The notes: generated by a model not told the origin, from the letters alone. A stretch of 64,000 nt of DNA from Macrocystis pyrifera (GCA_031763025.1 JASSKH010000005.1:16272128-16336127), one strand, 5' to 3'. Positions 44,470 through 57,474 are shown, counted from the first letter of the stretch. Numbers and translations are program-made.

Positions 44470-44870
44470 TAAATAGGCGTGCTGTTAAGGTCTAGGTCCG
44501 TTGGGCTATTGGTAAAAGGTCAACCGATCGCCCACCCAATCTAAGCCTTATAACACTCTCCGCCCCTGGAACGGACCGAATAATCGGGTCGACGTGCCAC
44601 CAACACGCGGTTCCAATTTTTGGGGATCCAGAAGTATTTTTTCAGATTCGTGACATGAGGAAATTCACTTCTTTACAAAGCGATTTCATGGTGGATTTGA
44701 GATTCGAACTCACGACCAACGACCCATGTCCTGCCGTCGTTGTCATACGTTAAGGTCTTAGCCCGTTGGGTTATTGATACAAGGTTAACCAATCGCCTAC
44801 CCAATATAAGCCTTACAACAGTGCCCCGTGACGAGGTGCAGCAGCCACCGTTGCAGTTATCGAACTTTGC
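44470..44870 (-). mobile_element. SINE-2, two adjacent copies with tRNA-like head
   Basis: On the minus strand, 44860 down to about 44600 shows TAAGGCTTATATTGGGTAGG, CCAACGGGCTAAGACCTTAA and a tRNA-like end with box B GAGTTCGAATCTC (about 44700-44712). A second, partial copy without the box B part lies at 44470-44580 (TAAGGCTTAGATTGGGTGGG, CCAACGGACCTAGACCTTAA). The head resembles a tRNA-derived SINE but differs from SINE-1. Ends are uncertain. Confidence 0.6.
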
Positions 44871-46226
44871 CGGATGAGGAGAGCATCTCCCTTCTTCATT
44901 CACGCAAACCTTCGCCACCGTGTTCGGATGGGCTGATTGACGAATAACAGTTACCGCAATCGATTTTTTGACGCAGCACATGTTTCTAACGACGATAGCT
45001 TCGAGGAGGTGAGCGCGGGTGTGAACGAAGCAAGTCTGACCACTACGGTCTTCCACGCTAGAAATCGTCACGCACAACCCCCCTCGCCCCCCCCGACGGT
45101 GCTCCGCCTCGAAAGGGATGCGTGGTAAATGGTCAAATGACTAAGGCAAGCAACAAGTGAGTACGCCCCCCCCCCCCCCGCCGCTTTTCAAGAAGGCTCC
45201 CTCCGGCACACCTCGGCATCGAACGTGCCGTCAACACTGCTGTCGCAGCGTATGCGTTCGACGCACCCATGACCTCCCGTGGAGCCCTATGGTGACGACG
45301 GTACCGGATTGGACGTTGTCTTCGCCAGACATGCCGTTTCATTCATTCTGTCGGTGTGTTTTCCTCTTTCTTTCTTTTTTTCTTTCTGTCTTTTCATTTT
45401 CGCGTCTGATTTTGGAGTCCTTCTGCGCTGCCTGTCTCTCGAGCCCATGCTAGCATGTCATCAACTGGAACGCTGTTGCCCCCGCACCGAATGCTCTGCC
45501 CATTCGTAACCCTTGCTGTACGGTTACCCCGAACTACGCCACCCCCCCCTCCCCCGGCGCTGCCTACCCCAACGATATCCAATTTCGATAAAACCATAGC
45601 CGCGTGCATCTGTTACGTTCTCCCTGTGCCCCGACCGCTGCCCTTTCGAGCGTAGCAGCGCTGGATTTCGGTCTCTCACCAACTCCCGCCCAACCTTCAA
45701 CGCTTCGGACTTTTCACACTTTCTGTTCACAGGCGTGGTGAGGGCTTCGTCTCCGGAAGCCTCGCACAAAGCCAGAGCAAACCGCGCCAAAGCTTCGGTT
45801 GCGCCGTTGGTCTCGCCCTAACATCTCTCGCGTTCGATGACTTCCCGGGCCTCTCTTGCTTGGGTCAGGACTCGTTTCGACCAAGACGCCTCGCCGGGTT
45901 ACCACCATCACCACCACCGCCACCACCACCGCCATTCCACGAGCTGCCGGTAGTTGTCTCTCGGATTCCAGCGCAAACAGCAAGGATGGGTGCCCAACCG
46001 CTGGTGCCAGGGGACCACGGCGGCTTTCGTTTGCTCGGGGTACATGGTAGGCATGTACGCGCCCTCGGTATTCCTGTTCTGGTTGCGCCCTTTCGGCTTA
46101 GAGATAACACGAGGCGAACACCTCCACGCCTCCTACGGAAGCCTTCGTGATGGGCGTGCTACTCCCTGCTGCTGCTTCTGATGTCGTCGACCTGACGACA
46201 CACCGCGACGCGTGTTGGCGTTGCGA
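44871..46226. other. Intergenic; C runs and CCA triplets
   Basis: C10-C11 near 45169-45179, C-rich near 45541-45555 and a CCA/CAC run at 45902-45935. Frames between 45714 and 46181 are open in several registers and no family is recognised. Confidence 0.45.
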
Positions 46227-46461
46227 AGGGTAGCAGCTAATTCTTCTTAGGCTCCTTACTTCGAGAGTTTTATGCTAACAGTAAGTAATTACTAAAAGTC
46301 ATTAGTAAGTCACCCAAAACAACCGTTTTCGAGAATAGCTAAATGTACAAACCTGATGAATACTACAGTATGGTAAGATATTACTATTGGCAATGGTACT
46401 TTGACGATATTGGGTTAAGGAGCTCGGTTGCTCAGAAATGGCTTGGTCTAAACGTGCTACC
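46227..46461 (+). repeat. Dispersed repeat RB, copy 2
   Basis: Partner of 31359-31603. Ends conserved (GGGTAGCAGCTAATTCTTCT and ATTGGGTTAAGGAGCTC), middle diverged. Confidence 0.65.
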
Positions 46462-46817
46462 TAAGTCGTAGGGTACGTCACGCCAGCGTGCCGTTATCGG
46501 AGGAAACGCGTGTTCTACGAAACGAACAAGCGCTAGCTAGTCTACCCCCCCACCGACTGCGAAAGGGAAGCAGAACGCGGAGCCAATCAGCTCGCAGCGC
46601 TACTGTCAGGCATGATTTTCTCGGCTGCCGTTCGACGGTGTCGGGCACGGCTTTCTTTACGACGTTCCATATCAAAACTCGATGTTATGGGGTCGGAAAT
46701 CCGAAACCTTGCCGCTGAAGCACGCTTCCACGCCCACGGTGATGTCATCGTCTTGTAAGTGCAACGATTTTCACTTCCTTCCCTGCGCATGGCGAGCGAC
46801 TACCTGGTGGTCGTGCC

Positions 46818-46852
<35 letters not shown>

Positions 46853-49800
46853 TTAGACACCGAGCACGCAAGCAATGGCTGAAGTCACTGCTAGTAAATC
46901 TGCCGCGGACCAAGCCGGCATGCCACGCCATCGTTTCCTGCCCACGTAGCGTTCGTTGCTCGGTCGTCCGGACATGCCAAAGCGCCTTGCTCCCCTGGCG
47001 TTCCTCGCATCGTTGGCCTGCTGATACACTTCTGCTGGTAGATCACGTACGTAGCTAATTCTTTTTTCGGGGTGATCAACGTTGAAGCTCATGCTGCACA
47101 TCACCGTCGGGTGCCGAACACAGTATCAACAACATATATATATATATTTTTTAATATAAATTAGGATACGATAGCGGCTTTGTTAGTGCTTTGACATGCT
47201 CGCCAAACCTCTTAACGGAAGGTGTGTTAGCCGCTCCCCCCGCTGCTTCTACCGTTCGGACTTGGCATCGCTATCGGCGTCGACTGTTTTTTACGACCTT
47301 TTCTCGATACAGCACAAGGAAACAATTAGTAATATCCTACTTTCGCTAAGGCTCGCGGCTTATTATGATGTCAACGTTGAGCATGGGCTCTTGAAGGCTA
47401 CTGTATTAGATTTGAAGCGGCGTTCCTCGCAGGGCACAGATTCTCAGCCGTAAACGACGAGAATTAAACTAAATTTATCAGCCTGAACTTGTAAACTTTC
47501 AAATTCTCAACACATGTCGCGTACTATAGTCCAGGAAACACATACAATCCCCCGCTTATGGATCGCTTCAGCCGGCGTGAGGAACGTGTACGATGCCTCC
47601 GTAGCGGAACATGCGTCGAAATGCACCACCAACACCTGAGCTAACAGTTGCACACCTTTGCTGTAGGAGTTCCCGATTTTATTCCCTCCGATAAGGCTCT
47701 GCCATTCTTCTCTCGAACTTCCGTCTCCGGGTTAGCACAAGTGTGAAATATTTGCGACGAGATGATGTCACCGCAACGGCGCCGGCGACATCGAGCGCGT
47801 TACCACATTAACGGCATACGCTAGCGACGATGGGCGTCATGGAGTGGCGAGATGAAAATGGATGCCCACGCACCTCCGACGTACCTCATGTTGAAGTCTC
47901 CTACTACAAATCGGTCAGCGCCGCCGTCACCGACTCGGCCTCCAACGCGTGCACATGTGAACAGACGTTACGCTAAAGGCCATCCGTGTTTTGCGCGCGG
48001 ATCATCGAAAGCGCTGTAATGCTTCCGTCGGCCACCAATATCATTCGTACATACTTGTGAGCGAGCCACACGCCTTCGCCGTCGTCAAGGCTAGATGTAT
48101 GCGTTGTTTGCCGGCCGCGTTACACCAGCCCCCCCCTGTACACCGCCAGGCAAGAGGTGTGGGTATGTAACGGCAGGGCGTCATACCTGGCACCCATGCC
48201 AAGGTTCTCGAGGGTACACTACCCCTCACAAGGACCAGACCATCTCGACTTTGTTTTTTACCCGATGCAGCCATTCTCTCCCGGCGTTTGGCGAGATCGG
48301 CGCCCCGTAACGGTAAACAATCATGTACATGAGGCCTTGCAAGCGACACGTCCGGCGGGGACGCCCACCGTCCAGTCCCTGCTGCTTGCTGTGAACCTTG
48401 CGCTGCCCGCGCGACAGAGATATATTTTCTGTCGATTCTTACCGACTGACTTGCCTCAATACTCGCTCAACAGCTTCAATCCCTAGGTCCTCACCGTGGG
48501 CGACGTCTCCTCTCTTCACTTGCGTACAGCGAGTTTGGAAGTAAAACGACATCAGTCACGGGGATCTCAGGAGCGTGGCAGGGTCACGCGCTATTTCTAC
48601 GAAGCGAAATGGAATCTCTTGCTGCTGCACAGCGGAATCTATCAACATTGGCAGACTATGAGAACTTAACCGTTTGTGCAGGCGAAAGCGCGTCATCGTC
48701 GCCCACCGCACACTATCACGTGACGAAGACGAGCGGCTGCTGCCATCTGACTATATCTACGCCATCCGCCACTTGCGACGGCTTATTTTGTGCGCGACAG
48801 CCTGTCTGGTCCCCGCCAATGTTTGGTGCAACGTTTAAGATAGCCGTTGGAGGCTCGGAGCGTGCGAGCGCACACGCAGGAACCTCTGTTCGCTTCCTCG
48901 AGTTCGCACCCTTCTCACGCTGTTACTCACAGACAATCGGCACTTGCGGATCGTGGCGTCTCGAGCTTTGCCGAAGGTAGTGTGCCTTGATGCGGGGCAG
49001 TTTGTTTAACGTTTACGAGTCTCGCTAAGCTGAAAAAAGTGGCCACCTCCGCTGAGTACTGCGCCTCAGCCTGACCCCTAACCTGTCACACGTAGCTTGC
49101 CCGCATTTGCATCTCTTACGTCTGGAACTTTGAAGGTTTTGGACGATTCTTGTGCCACTCTTAGGCCTATCTTTTCGTAACGCTCTATCTACTTCAAGTG
49201 CTTGGTTCGACTTCGTTTGTTTTGCTTCGATTGCTACCGTTAAATTTGTCCCCTCTCTCCTTGCGCGACTGGGCAAGATGGTCGCAAGGTGTGGGTGAGG
49301 GTGACCTCTCTCCCTATTGCTCCATATTTCTGTCTGTTGTACGGAGACAGGTCAATGACCTCCACGCGTTTGCTCCTACTCTACCAGGTACAGTTTTTTG
49401 TAGAATGTGTGATATTATACCATGGTGTCACACGACGCAGCGAACCGCCTTCGGCCCCCTTTTGCTTCCTTCTCACGGGCGAGAGCGAGAAAATTATAAG
49501 TTTCGTATAGTACGCGACACGTCTCAAGAATTTGGGAAGTAAGGACTACGGGCTGTTTTTTTTTCTTCACAATACAAGATATTTTACAGCCACTAAGCGT
49601 TCGCGCTCAGCGAGGAACGCCACTCTAGATGCTACACAACAGCCTTCAAGAACCTATGCTCAACGTCGATATCAACATAAGCCACTAACCTCAGCCGACA
49701 CATGAGATCCTTAACTACTGCTGTCGTGTATTGTACGCCTCCGCAACGCTTTCGCGCGTTTTGCCATATATACATGATTACGAGGCGTTGCGTGCGCTCC

Positions 49801-49923
49801 TCGCGCCTTTCCCCGTGACGATAAGGCGGGCCCTAGTGCGCACAGTATGCTCGTGCTACTTACCGCTCTTCTTGTGCCCCCCCCCCCCCGTTTTTTTCAA
49901 TTCATTCGAAGCTTTCTTCCTCT
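46462..49923. other. Gene-poor region, poly-C at 46819-46849
   Basis: A C run of about 30 bp at 46819-46849, a TA-rich patch at 47135-47160 and a C10 at about 49878-49888. Frames at 47196-47453, 48609-48980 and 49198-49542 (85-124 codons) have no recognisable domain or splice context and are not called. Confidence 0.45.
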
Positions 49924-50130
49924 GCAAACCCGCCCCACAGGCGGTTCTTAGTAGGATGCAGCTCACTCTTGATACGGCTCGCCAAACACCCCACGGCGTT
50001 TCGCAAAGGTTGGTGTAAGCGATATCTGCCAGTCGGTGAAAACCTGGCGTGCTCCGTACGGCATTGTAGGGATACGAGGGTCTCCGGTCATGTGACTACG
50101 ACCTTGCATGATCCGAGTACCCCCCCCCCC
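49924..50130 (+). mobile_element. Poly-C-ended element, copy 5
   Basis: AGGCGGTTCTTAGTAGGATG, CAGCTCACTC, CACGGCGTTTCGCAAAGG, GTGCTCCGTACGGCATTG, GAGGGTCTCCGGTCATGTGA and CTTGCATGATCCGAGTA lead to C11 at 50120-50130. Confidence 0.88.
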
Positions 50131-50497
50131 GCCGTTTGTCTTCAAGTGCTCTTCAATGCTGTGAGCCCTCGCAGCATGGACACAAAGCTCCCACGCACCT
50201 CCCACGCCCGTTGTATGTCGTACCGGACCCATCTAGATTGTTTTTAATGCTACCACGTTTGTCCTAGGAGGGCGAACCGACCATCCATGTCGTATCGATC
50301 ATCACTCCTCTTTCCTCCCCTCTCGCGTCCACTGGTCTGCCCCATACGCGTGCTGCCGCGCGGAGTCTGGTTTCAGTCCGTGAGAGGTCTATCGTAGTTA
50401 TTTTTTCATGTTGCTGCCTTTTTTCACCGTGATTCCTCGACCGTTTCATTTCTAATACCGGGGTTGAGAATTCGTTTTTTTTTCTTTTTAAACCATC
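50131..50497. other. Intergenic, no gene recognised
   Basis: No supported feature. Confidence 0.45.
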
Positions 50498-50675
50498 ATT
50501 TTTTACTTTTCAGCTCAACTCGTGGGAGGTTTTACACCCTCAGCGTCGTTCTAGCTTCAGGACAAGCCGTGGTCACTGGTTTACTATTCACTTCACCCCC
50601 CCAGTACCTCATGCCTTCATTTTATGGCCATTACGGTTCATTCAGCCTTCTCACTGCTCGTCGATTTGTTTTTCA
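50498..50675 (-). mobile_element. SINE-1, partial copy (body only)
   Basis: GTGGGAGGTTTTACACCCTC, GACAAGCCGTGGTCACTGG and CACTGCTCGTCGATT follow the SINE-1 body on the minus strand. Head absent. Confidence 0.75.
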
Positions 50676-50837
50676 CCTATTTTTATGTTTCATGGTGATT
50701 CACCTCCTGCACCTCTTCCATTCTTATGCGCGACCCATCAGGCGTGTTTCTCTTTATTGTTGTGTTCCTTCATGCTGTATTTAAGACTCTCCTTGGAAGC
50801 GACCACACCGGGAAACGAATAAAATCATTCGAAGCTG

Positions 50838-51014
50838 TCATTCATGCGACTCGCCCAGCACCTCACGGCGCTTCGCGCTTGGTGCAAAAACAGCGATGTC
50901 TCGCTGGTCGGTAAAAATCCGACGCGCTCCGTCCCGGCATTGCATATTGTATGGATGGGAGGGTCTATGATCACAGGACTACGGCCATGCATGGCATGAG
51001 CACCCCCCCCCCCC
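50838..51014 (+). mobile_element. Poly-C-ended element, copy 6
   Basis: CATGCGACTCGCCCAGCACC, TCACGGCGCTTCGCGCTTGG, GGTCGGTAAAAATCCGAC, GCGCTCCGTCCCGGCATTG, GAGGGTCTATGATC and GGCCATGCATGGCATGAG lead to C12 at 51003-51014. Both stem-loops are well preserved. Confidence 0.88.
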
Positions 51015-53752
51015 GACTCCCTTGTTGCCTTTGCATGGCGATGCGGGGACGTTTCGGCTCGTCCACGGTTTTCCGGTCTCCCCGTTCCCCGAACCGTTTC
51101 CCTTGGTATTTCTGCGCACGCTAGGCTGTCGCTATTTTTGCAGTCTGTTACGTAAAACTGATGTTTGCAGGGTTGGCCGCCAACGTAAAACTGATGTCTG
51201 CTCCCTGTCCTGATGATGTCGCGGTGAGGAGCTCCCAATCTCTGATGCCTGCAGGAGTCGTTAACGGTCCACCGTGCCGAGCACTTTCCCTTCGTGTCAT
51301 GTACCAAAGAGGTGGTTAGAGTCTTCTGTCTCGAACTGAGCCAAGGGGGGCGAGTTGCCTGAGGCAACCCAAGCACCTTCGAAGCATTGTTCTTGGTTTT
51401 GGGAGAACCGGGTCCGCATTGGACAACCCCGTCCATCCTTCAGGGAGACTGCCGACCTTTCGCCATAGCAAGCGGAATTCTCGCGGCTTGAGATCTGCGA
51501 TTTGGGCAGGCTTTTTCAGGCCTGGTTCTTCAGGTATCCCCCGGAGCATTCGTGATTCCGAGGTCTACGGTATATACCTGGTACGCAACTGCCCTGTCCT
51601 TGACAGTTGTATACATCCATTCCTGTATATGTTTCTGTTGGTGTCGGTTTTGTGAGGGGGTTGCATGTGTGATAAATACCTTCCGAGTTACATACCGGCG
51701 GGGTAAATATCGGTCAATTGCACAGCCCACAGGGTACAACGAGCCGTATGCTCTGTACTATATATGCCCCCCCCCCTCCCACCCTCACGGAAGGAACGGC
51801 GGGAAAAATTGTGGCGTATTGTTGGTTGGCGAGATCTCCGTATCCGGCCGTACGTGCCTATCCAAACTTCGTTTTAATTTCTGGGGACTCGTCAGATAGG
51901 TAGGTTTTTTTCTTGATAGATACCAGGTAGGTAGGACGTACGCGCTTGCTTGTGCGTACAACTACTGTTGTACTCGGTCTGACCAGAAACATAAGAAGAT
52001 ACGATTCGAGATCGTTTTTACTATCTGAACGTCCTCTATGTGTACGACCAGACTGGTAGTTCAGTACGGACCCGACAGCAACAAAACTAAAACACCCAAT
52101 CTGACACAAGCTTAGTATTGTGAAACAATCATTGTTTGACCTTGATCATGATAGACTACCTGGTATTTATCTACATGATTTATTGAGTGGATGTACAGCA
52201 GTAGCACCGCCGCTGACTTTTTTTTTTTCTCTTTCTCCAATTTTCTTAGCGTCCTCCAAAAGTAAGAGCCTAGCGTTCTTGTTCTTATTAGGCTGTATTC
52301 CTTATTCGCGGGCTTATACTACTGTGACGTTCCTAGTGAGGAGGGAGAGGAGGGGTGCGACTTAACCCTCTTGGGATTTCAGAGCTGAAAATTGACGATG
52401 AAAAGGCGTTCCTATCGTGGGAGGGGGGGGGAGTTACGACTAACCCTCTTGGGACTTCAGAGAGGAAAATTGACGATAAAAAATGATGACTACAGCAACG
52501 GCCACTGCGTGATTAGGCGGTAAATACGATATTGGTGTCCGGGTTACCATTCAAGGATCCGTGCAGCACGGGCGTTGCATGAGTCTACCGGTACTGCTGG
52601 GCGCTCACGGTTCAATGGTTGATGACACCAAAATTATCATTGTTTTTTGGTTGATATCTCCGGGTTCCAACGGAGTAAAGAGAGGTCGTTACGAGACAAA
52701 ATCCTATTCAACATATGTCATACGGCTTGGCACGGGCATACTATTAATACTAACAGAAGCTACCAGGTACCGGGTCTATATTACCCATCCCGGTTCAAGA
52801 GAAAACACCGGTTCAAGCGAGGTTTGCTACTGATCTGTTCATAGGCTTGACATACCTCTCTCTGTAAAATTTACGCTCAAAGTGAGACTCGCACTCCTGT
52901 CCTGCGGACGACGCCAAATGTGATCAGTCACCCAGACCATGGGTATTGCATTTGCTAAGCGTTGTCATAGTTTTCTCATCGTCTTCCTCACGAGTTGGAA
53001 GATGCGTGGTAGTGGGTTGTGCGGCATCTCGTCTTCGACTCGTTGCATAAACGATCTGGGCGCACGGTATATGTACGCAACGTGTTTATGTCATTGATCA
53101 GCTGGCAGCGAGAGCCGCGTGAGGGCGGATTGGAGAACCCATGGGGAAATAACAAGTAGTGAAGGAGGGTCTGTTGCAAATCATCTCGGTGACCACCCAG
53201 GTCGCCATCTCGAGGAGAATATCCCGCTAAAAACTCCAGCTATTGGGTCGTCAAGAGGCTAGAGAGAGCAAGGGCGGGGGGGGGGGGCGACAGATCTATA
53301 CCCATGGCATGGGGATGGAGCCTGGTTGCGGCCTGCTCTAGAATTCGAAGATCAGAGGGTAGACGGGCTTGAGATAGCGTAACAATACAGCAGCAAGAGA
53401 AAGTCAGAGCAAGGGTAAAACACGTGGACTAAACTTAGGTCGATTTTAAACCGGGTGCAGGAAACGAAGACGGATTTATGGTAGTAAACGTACCAGGTAG
53501 AGTATAGTGCCACGACTAGGAAATAACCCAACACCGTATCTAGAAGGGTATCTTTTGGAGGAATGCTTCGAAGAAAATCGGACGGAGAAAATGTGCTCAG
53601 CACGAAACCCTGTACCAGGTACCAGGTACTGGTGTGTAATACGAGCCCATGCTCAAGGTTGTTCAAGGATGGTGACACACTAAGACTCTAAGGCTTGCTC
53701 AGGTTAGGTGCTTCTGGTTGCCGGGCCCATGCAGTACCACTACCACTAGTGA
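51015..53752. other. Gene-poor region with several TACCAGGTA palindromes
   Basis: Palindromes at 51575, 51921, 52157, 52761, 53491, 53613 and 53620. A ~75 bp tandem doublet (TAACCCTCTTGGGA(T/C)TTCAG and AAAATTGACGAT) lies at 52364-52484. A G12 run lies near 53277-53288. No gene recognised. Confidence 0.5.
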
Positions 53753-54151
<399 letters not shown>

Positions 54152-54408
54152 GATGCTTGCCTTCTGACAAAATAGAGTAGATGCCGTTCCTGTTTAAAAC
54201 AAATACTCTTGCTTATTCCTTATATTAAACGAAGCTTATGTTCTCGATCATAACTCTATAGACTTGTATATACTTATTCCATCTACTGGGTTGCCTAGTT
54301 TTTCCTCTTACCTCTGTAGCGCACGTAGCTGTTGTATAATGAGTGTACGGTAAGCTCATCATCATATTATCTATATACATACATATATGTATGTATATGT
54401 ATATATTT
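54152..54408. other. Short spacer with TATG microsatellite
   Basis: TA/TG-rich text at 54370-54405 directly before the SINE end. Confidence 0.5.
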
Positions 54409-54717
54409 ATCATCACTTTTACTTTCCAGCCCACTCGTAGGAGGTTTTACCCTCGACGATCTTCTGGACAAGCCGTGGTCACAGGTGTCGTCCCTTCTCC
54501 CCCCCCGGTACGTGCCTTTAGTTTTTATCGCGCATAGGGTTCAGCATTCCCACTGCTCGTCGATTTTCATCGAATGTACAGCTAACTCACGCTGTCGCGC
54601 TTTCCGCTACTCAATTTTATGCAAGAAAAAGTCCCTATGAGCATGCACTCGGTGAGACTCGAACTCACGAAATTGATCTTGATAGGCTCGCGGACCACCT
54701 ACGAAGCCACCGGGGAC
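54409..54717 (-). mobile_element. SINE-1, full-length copy (minus)
   Basis: On the minus strand: head CCCCGGTGGCTTCGTAGGTG with box A TGGCTTCGTAGG, box B GAGTTCGAGTCTC, then the same body as at 1584-1895 ending in AAAAGTGATGAT. GTATATGTATAT before and GTATACGTATAT after could be a target duplication, although the site is TATG-rich. Confidence 0.85.
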
Positions 54718-55088
54718 GTATACGTATATGTGAAGTGGGCGTAGTTATACAAGCTGGTAAGAGGCACAGGGATGTCGATGCTGGGTAAAGCACGCTGCTT
54801 GTACTTCACGAACTTCTCATCATTGCTACACAAGTGAGTTGAGGCAAATAGAGGACTCGAGTGAGGGTGGGCTTCGTCTGGGACACACCTCAGCCCAGAC
54901 GTCGACCAAAACTATCCTGGTAAGCAGATACGAGCATTCCCACAAAGAAGATTGCCAAACAAAGCGCTACGTACGTGTAGCCATAAAATATTCGCATGCG
55001 GGTATGCTCCCAAAACGCTACGCGTAACCGCACAAGATCCGCCAACGGGTATGTACGTTACTATACAGTAGATATGCTACTCCATCAC
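54718..55088 (+). repeat. Long direct repeat RE, copy 1
   Basis: About 360 bp, roughly 85% identical by eye to 55429-55790. Blocks: GGCACAGGGATGTCGATGCT, CTACACAAGTGAGTTGAGG, GGGACACACCTCAGCC, GACGTCGACCAAAACTA and GATATGCTACTCCATCACAT. SINE-1 abuts its left end. The repeat has no coding capacity. Confidence 0.9.
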
Positions 55089-55428
55089 ATTAGCCCACCC
55101 TGAATAGTCGTACATGTAGATCACACGACGATAACAGGATGATGGCCAAATCATCCCAAAATCGGGAAGAGAGATCGAAGATGCCGCTATTCAGCACAGA
55201 AACAGGGTGATAGATCTACCCTACACACCTCGTAGTGAGGCTTCGACGCCTCACTAAAAAATACTGGTAAGCGACTATCTGGTAAAAAATTGTCGTGGAA
55301 TTCAAAAATAGAAAGCCTCTCATAACGATGTTCACAGGGTGACAGGAGTCGGGGAGGGTACAAGAAGCCTGTGAGAAGCAGGTGCGTCTAGCTTAGCGGT
55401 GACCAGTCCTGCCGACGACGCTAAATGT
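55089..55428. other. Spacer between RE copies
   Basis: CTCGTAGTGAGGCTTCGACGCCTCACTA at 55227-55256 contains a small stem (GTGAGGC/GCCTCAC). No gene. Confidence 0.5.
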
Positions 55429-55790
55429 GAAGTGGGTGCAGATATACAAGCTGGTATAAGAGGCACAGGGATGTCGATGCTGGGTAGAGCACGCTGCTTG
55501 TAGTTCACGAACTTCTTATTATTGCTACACAAGTGAGTTGAGGGAAAGAGATAACTCGAGTGAGCGAGGGTGATGGGCTTCATCTGGGACACACCTCAGC
55601 CTAGACGTCGACCAAAACTAAGCAGATACGAGTATTCCCATCAAGAAGATTGCCAAAGCGCTACGTACGGGTAGTCATACAAGATTCTCATACGCGTATG
55701 TTACCAAAACGATACGCGTAACCATATAAGATTCGCAAACGGGTATGTACGTTCCTATACGGTAGATATGCTACTCCATCACATATAACT
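55429..55790 (+). repeat. Long direct repeat RE, copy 2
   Basis: Partner of 54718-55088 with small insertions and deletions. Both copies end with the same CTACTCCATCACAT block. Confidence 0.9.
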
Positions 55791-56939
55791 GGTAAACTAT
55801 TGACAACTATAGCTACAAACTTGTTTGGGCTGGTCGGTGTTACTTGCTCGGTTGCTTGCCCGGTGACTCGTACCTCTTCTTTATTAACGTATATATCTTT
55901 CAAGACTTTCTTTTTCTATCGTGCTTCGCGTTCTTACCCGGTCGCTCCGTACGAGGTACGCACGAGTACATAGATAACCGGTACGAGGAACGAACGCCTG
56001 CTTGCTGTGTACTCCCTTTTCAGCTCGCGATACCGGGATTTAACTCATAATCATAATCCCGAAGGGGATCCTTGCAGTACGTTGTAGTATAATCCTCCTG
56101 TCTGCTGCCAAATGTGTAACAACAATGTGACATCCAGAATGATACCAACTACGAGGGTATCTGTTTTCTGAATATACGGTATAACTAGTCGTATTACGCC
56201 TGTGGTGGGTTGGCTGCCAGTATTTTTTGTATCCCCGATCGATGTTGTATGTGTGAGCAGGTATACCCGGTATACCGTGTACTTGGTATAATATTCGTTA
56301 TTTGAATTATGAAAAAAGCATGCCAGTTAACAAACAACAGCCACAGCCGTCGACAAAAAAACTGAGGGTTTATTTCCGGATCGCCCTCAATAAAAACAGA
56401 AGCACCACCAATCCTGGTACAGCAAGCAACTCCCCCGGCGGATGTAGTCCAGGGTCAACAAGCAAATATATATTAATAGGGAGAATATACGATGAACCTG
56501 TGCACCGAAACTAACTACTGTATATCTGACTGTATTATTATAGTAGTACCAGTACGACAAGTAGTAGTGACATCACATACCGGTAAGCAAACTGCATTAC
56601 CGTCAGTAAATCATTGCTGGTATAATATGTCTTCTGGTTGGTTGAGGTTCGCTGTAGCTACGCATGTATGTATTGCAACGAGTTGTCTCCATAATAACCT
56701 TCTGTTACTATCGTACGGAGTCGGTAACGACGGTGATCGTACATGCATGATGCGCATTTCTTGTACGTAGTAGGTGTATGATCATTGATATGTACACCAT
56801 GTATGTACAAGTGCGCATATATTTTCCAGAGCCCTACGTGGAGATACCTCTCTCCTCCTACTTACAGCCGCACGCAGCAAGCAGAGTAGCCGTACCCCTC
56901 GTGCACCACGCCGACTAGTATATAGTGAGTGGTGTATCA
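55791..56939. other. Intergenic, no gene recognised
   Basis: TAC-rich text. No exon, RNA or repeat assigned. Confidence 0.45.
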
Positions 56940-57050
56940 CAGTCTGATCGGAAATATAAGGTACGTTTTGTGTGTGTACATATATGTCTTGGAAATTATA
57001 TTATAACTTATAAACCAGGTACCGGGTAGGTATTTTCGATCAGACTGATA
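56940..57050. mobile_element. MITE-3 copy 1
   Basis: Inverted ends CAGTCTGATCGGAAATATAA on the left and CAGTCTGATCGAAAATACC on the other strand at the right. About 110 bp, with no coding capacity. The second copy is at 58194-58275. Confidence 0.7.
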
Positions 57051-57269
57051 TGTCACAATTATTAATAAAACTTAACGGTAAGTAGATAACTGAAAACGAA
57101 AGCGCTGCTGTTGCAAATGCAATACATAAATACGTTCTCGTAGTGAGTGGCAAGAAGTAAAGTACGAACACGACGACGAGCATCCATCTTGTCTTACGTA
57201 CGCACACACATTAATAGGCTCTACGTACGTGTAGCGCAAATTAAATATGTACCAGGTATGCTGCTTTAT

Positions 57270-57474
57270 TAACCTTTTAGTACTGCAGTCCCGTAGTGGG
57301 GACAAACTATTACGGGGGACAATAGTAAACAGGACCAAATACTGTGAGTAAAAATAGGCGAATATATAGGTTTTTGTGTGTACCATAGGTCCTATTAACT
57401 ATGGACCCCCGTAATAGTCAACTTCTATTAATAATTAGTTTGTGCGCAGAACGGGACTGCAGTTTTAAAAGTTG
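57270..57474. mobile_element. MITE-2 copy 2, interrupted by MITE-1
   Basis: Left arm CCTTTTAGTACTGCAGTCCC with GGGGACAAACTA, then MITE-1 (57308-57416), then the right part ending CGGGACTGCAGTTTTAAAAG. This shows MITE-1 arrived after MITE-2. Confidence 0.85.
57308..57416. mobile_element. MITE-1 copy 9, nested in MITE-2
   Basis: TATTACGGGGGACAATAG and TATGGACCCCCGTAATA arms. CTA and TAG flank it, so the target was ACTAGT with TA duplicated. Confidence 0.92.

Noticed and set aside
44690-44760. tRNA gene
   Set aside because: Box B is good, but the upstream sequence repeats next door and does not fold as a tRNA; treated as SINE-2 head.
48609-48980. 124-codon frame as a gene
   Set aside because: No domain, no splice or start context, and other registers are also open.
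54640-54717. tRNA gene
   Set aside because: Box A and B are present, but the same head with the same body occurs at 1584, so it is a SINE; no proper cloverleaf.
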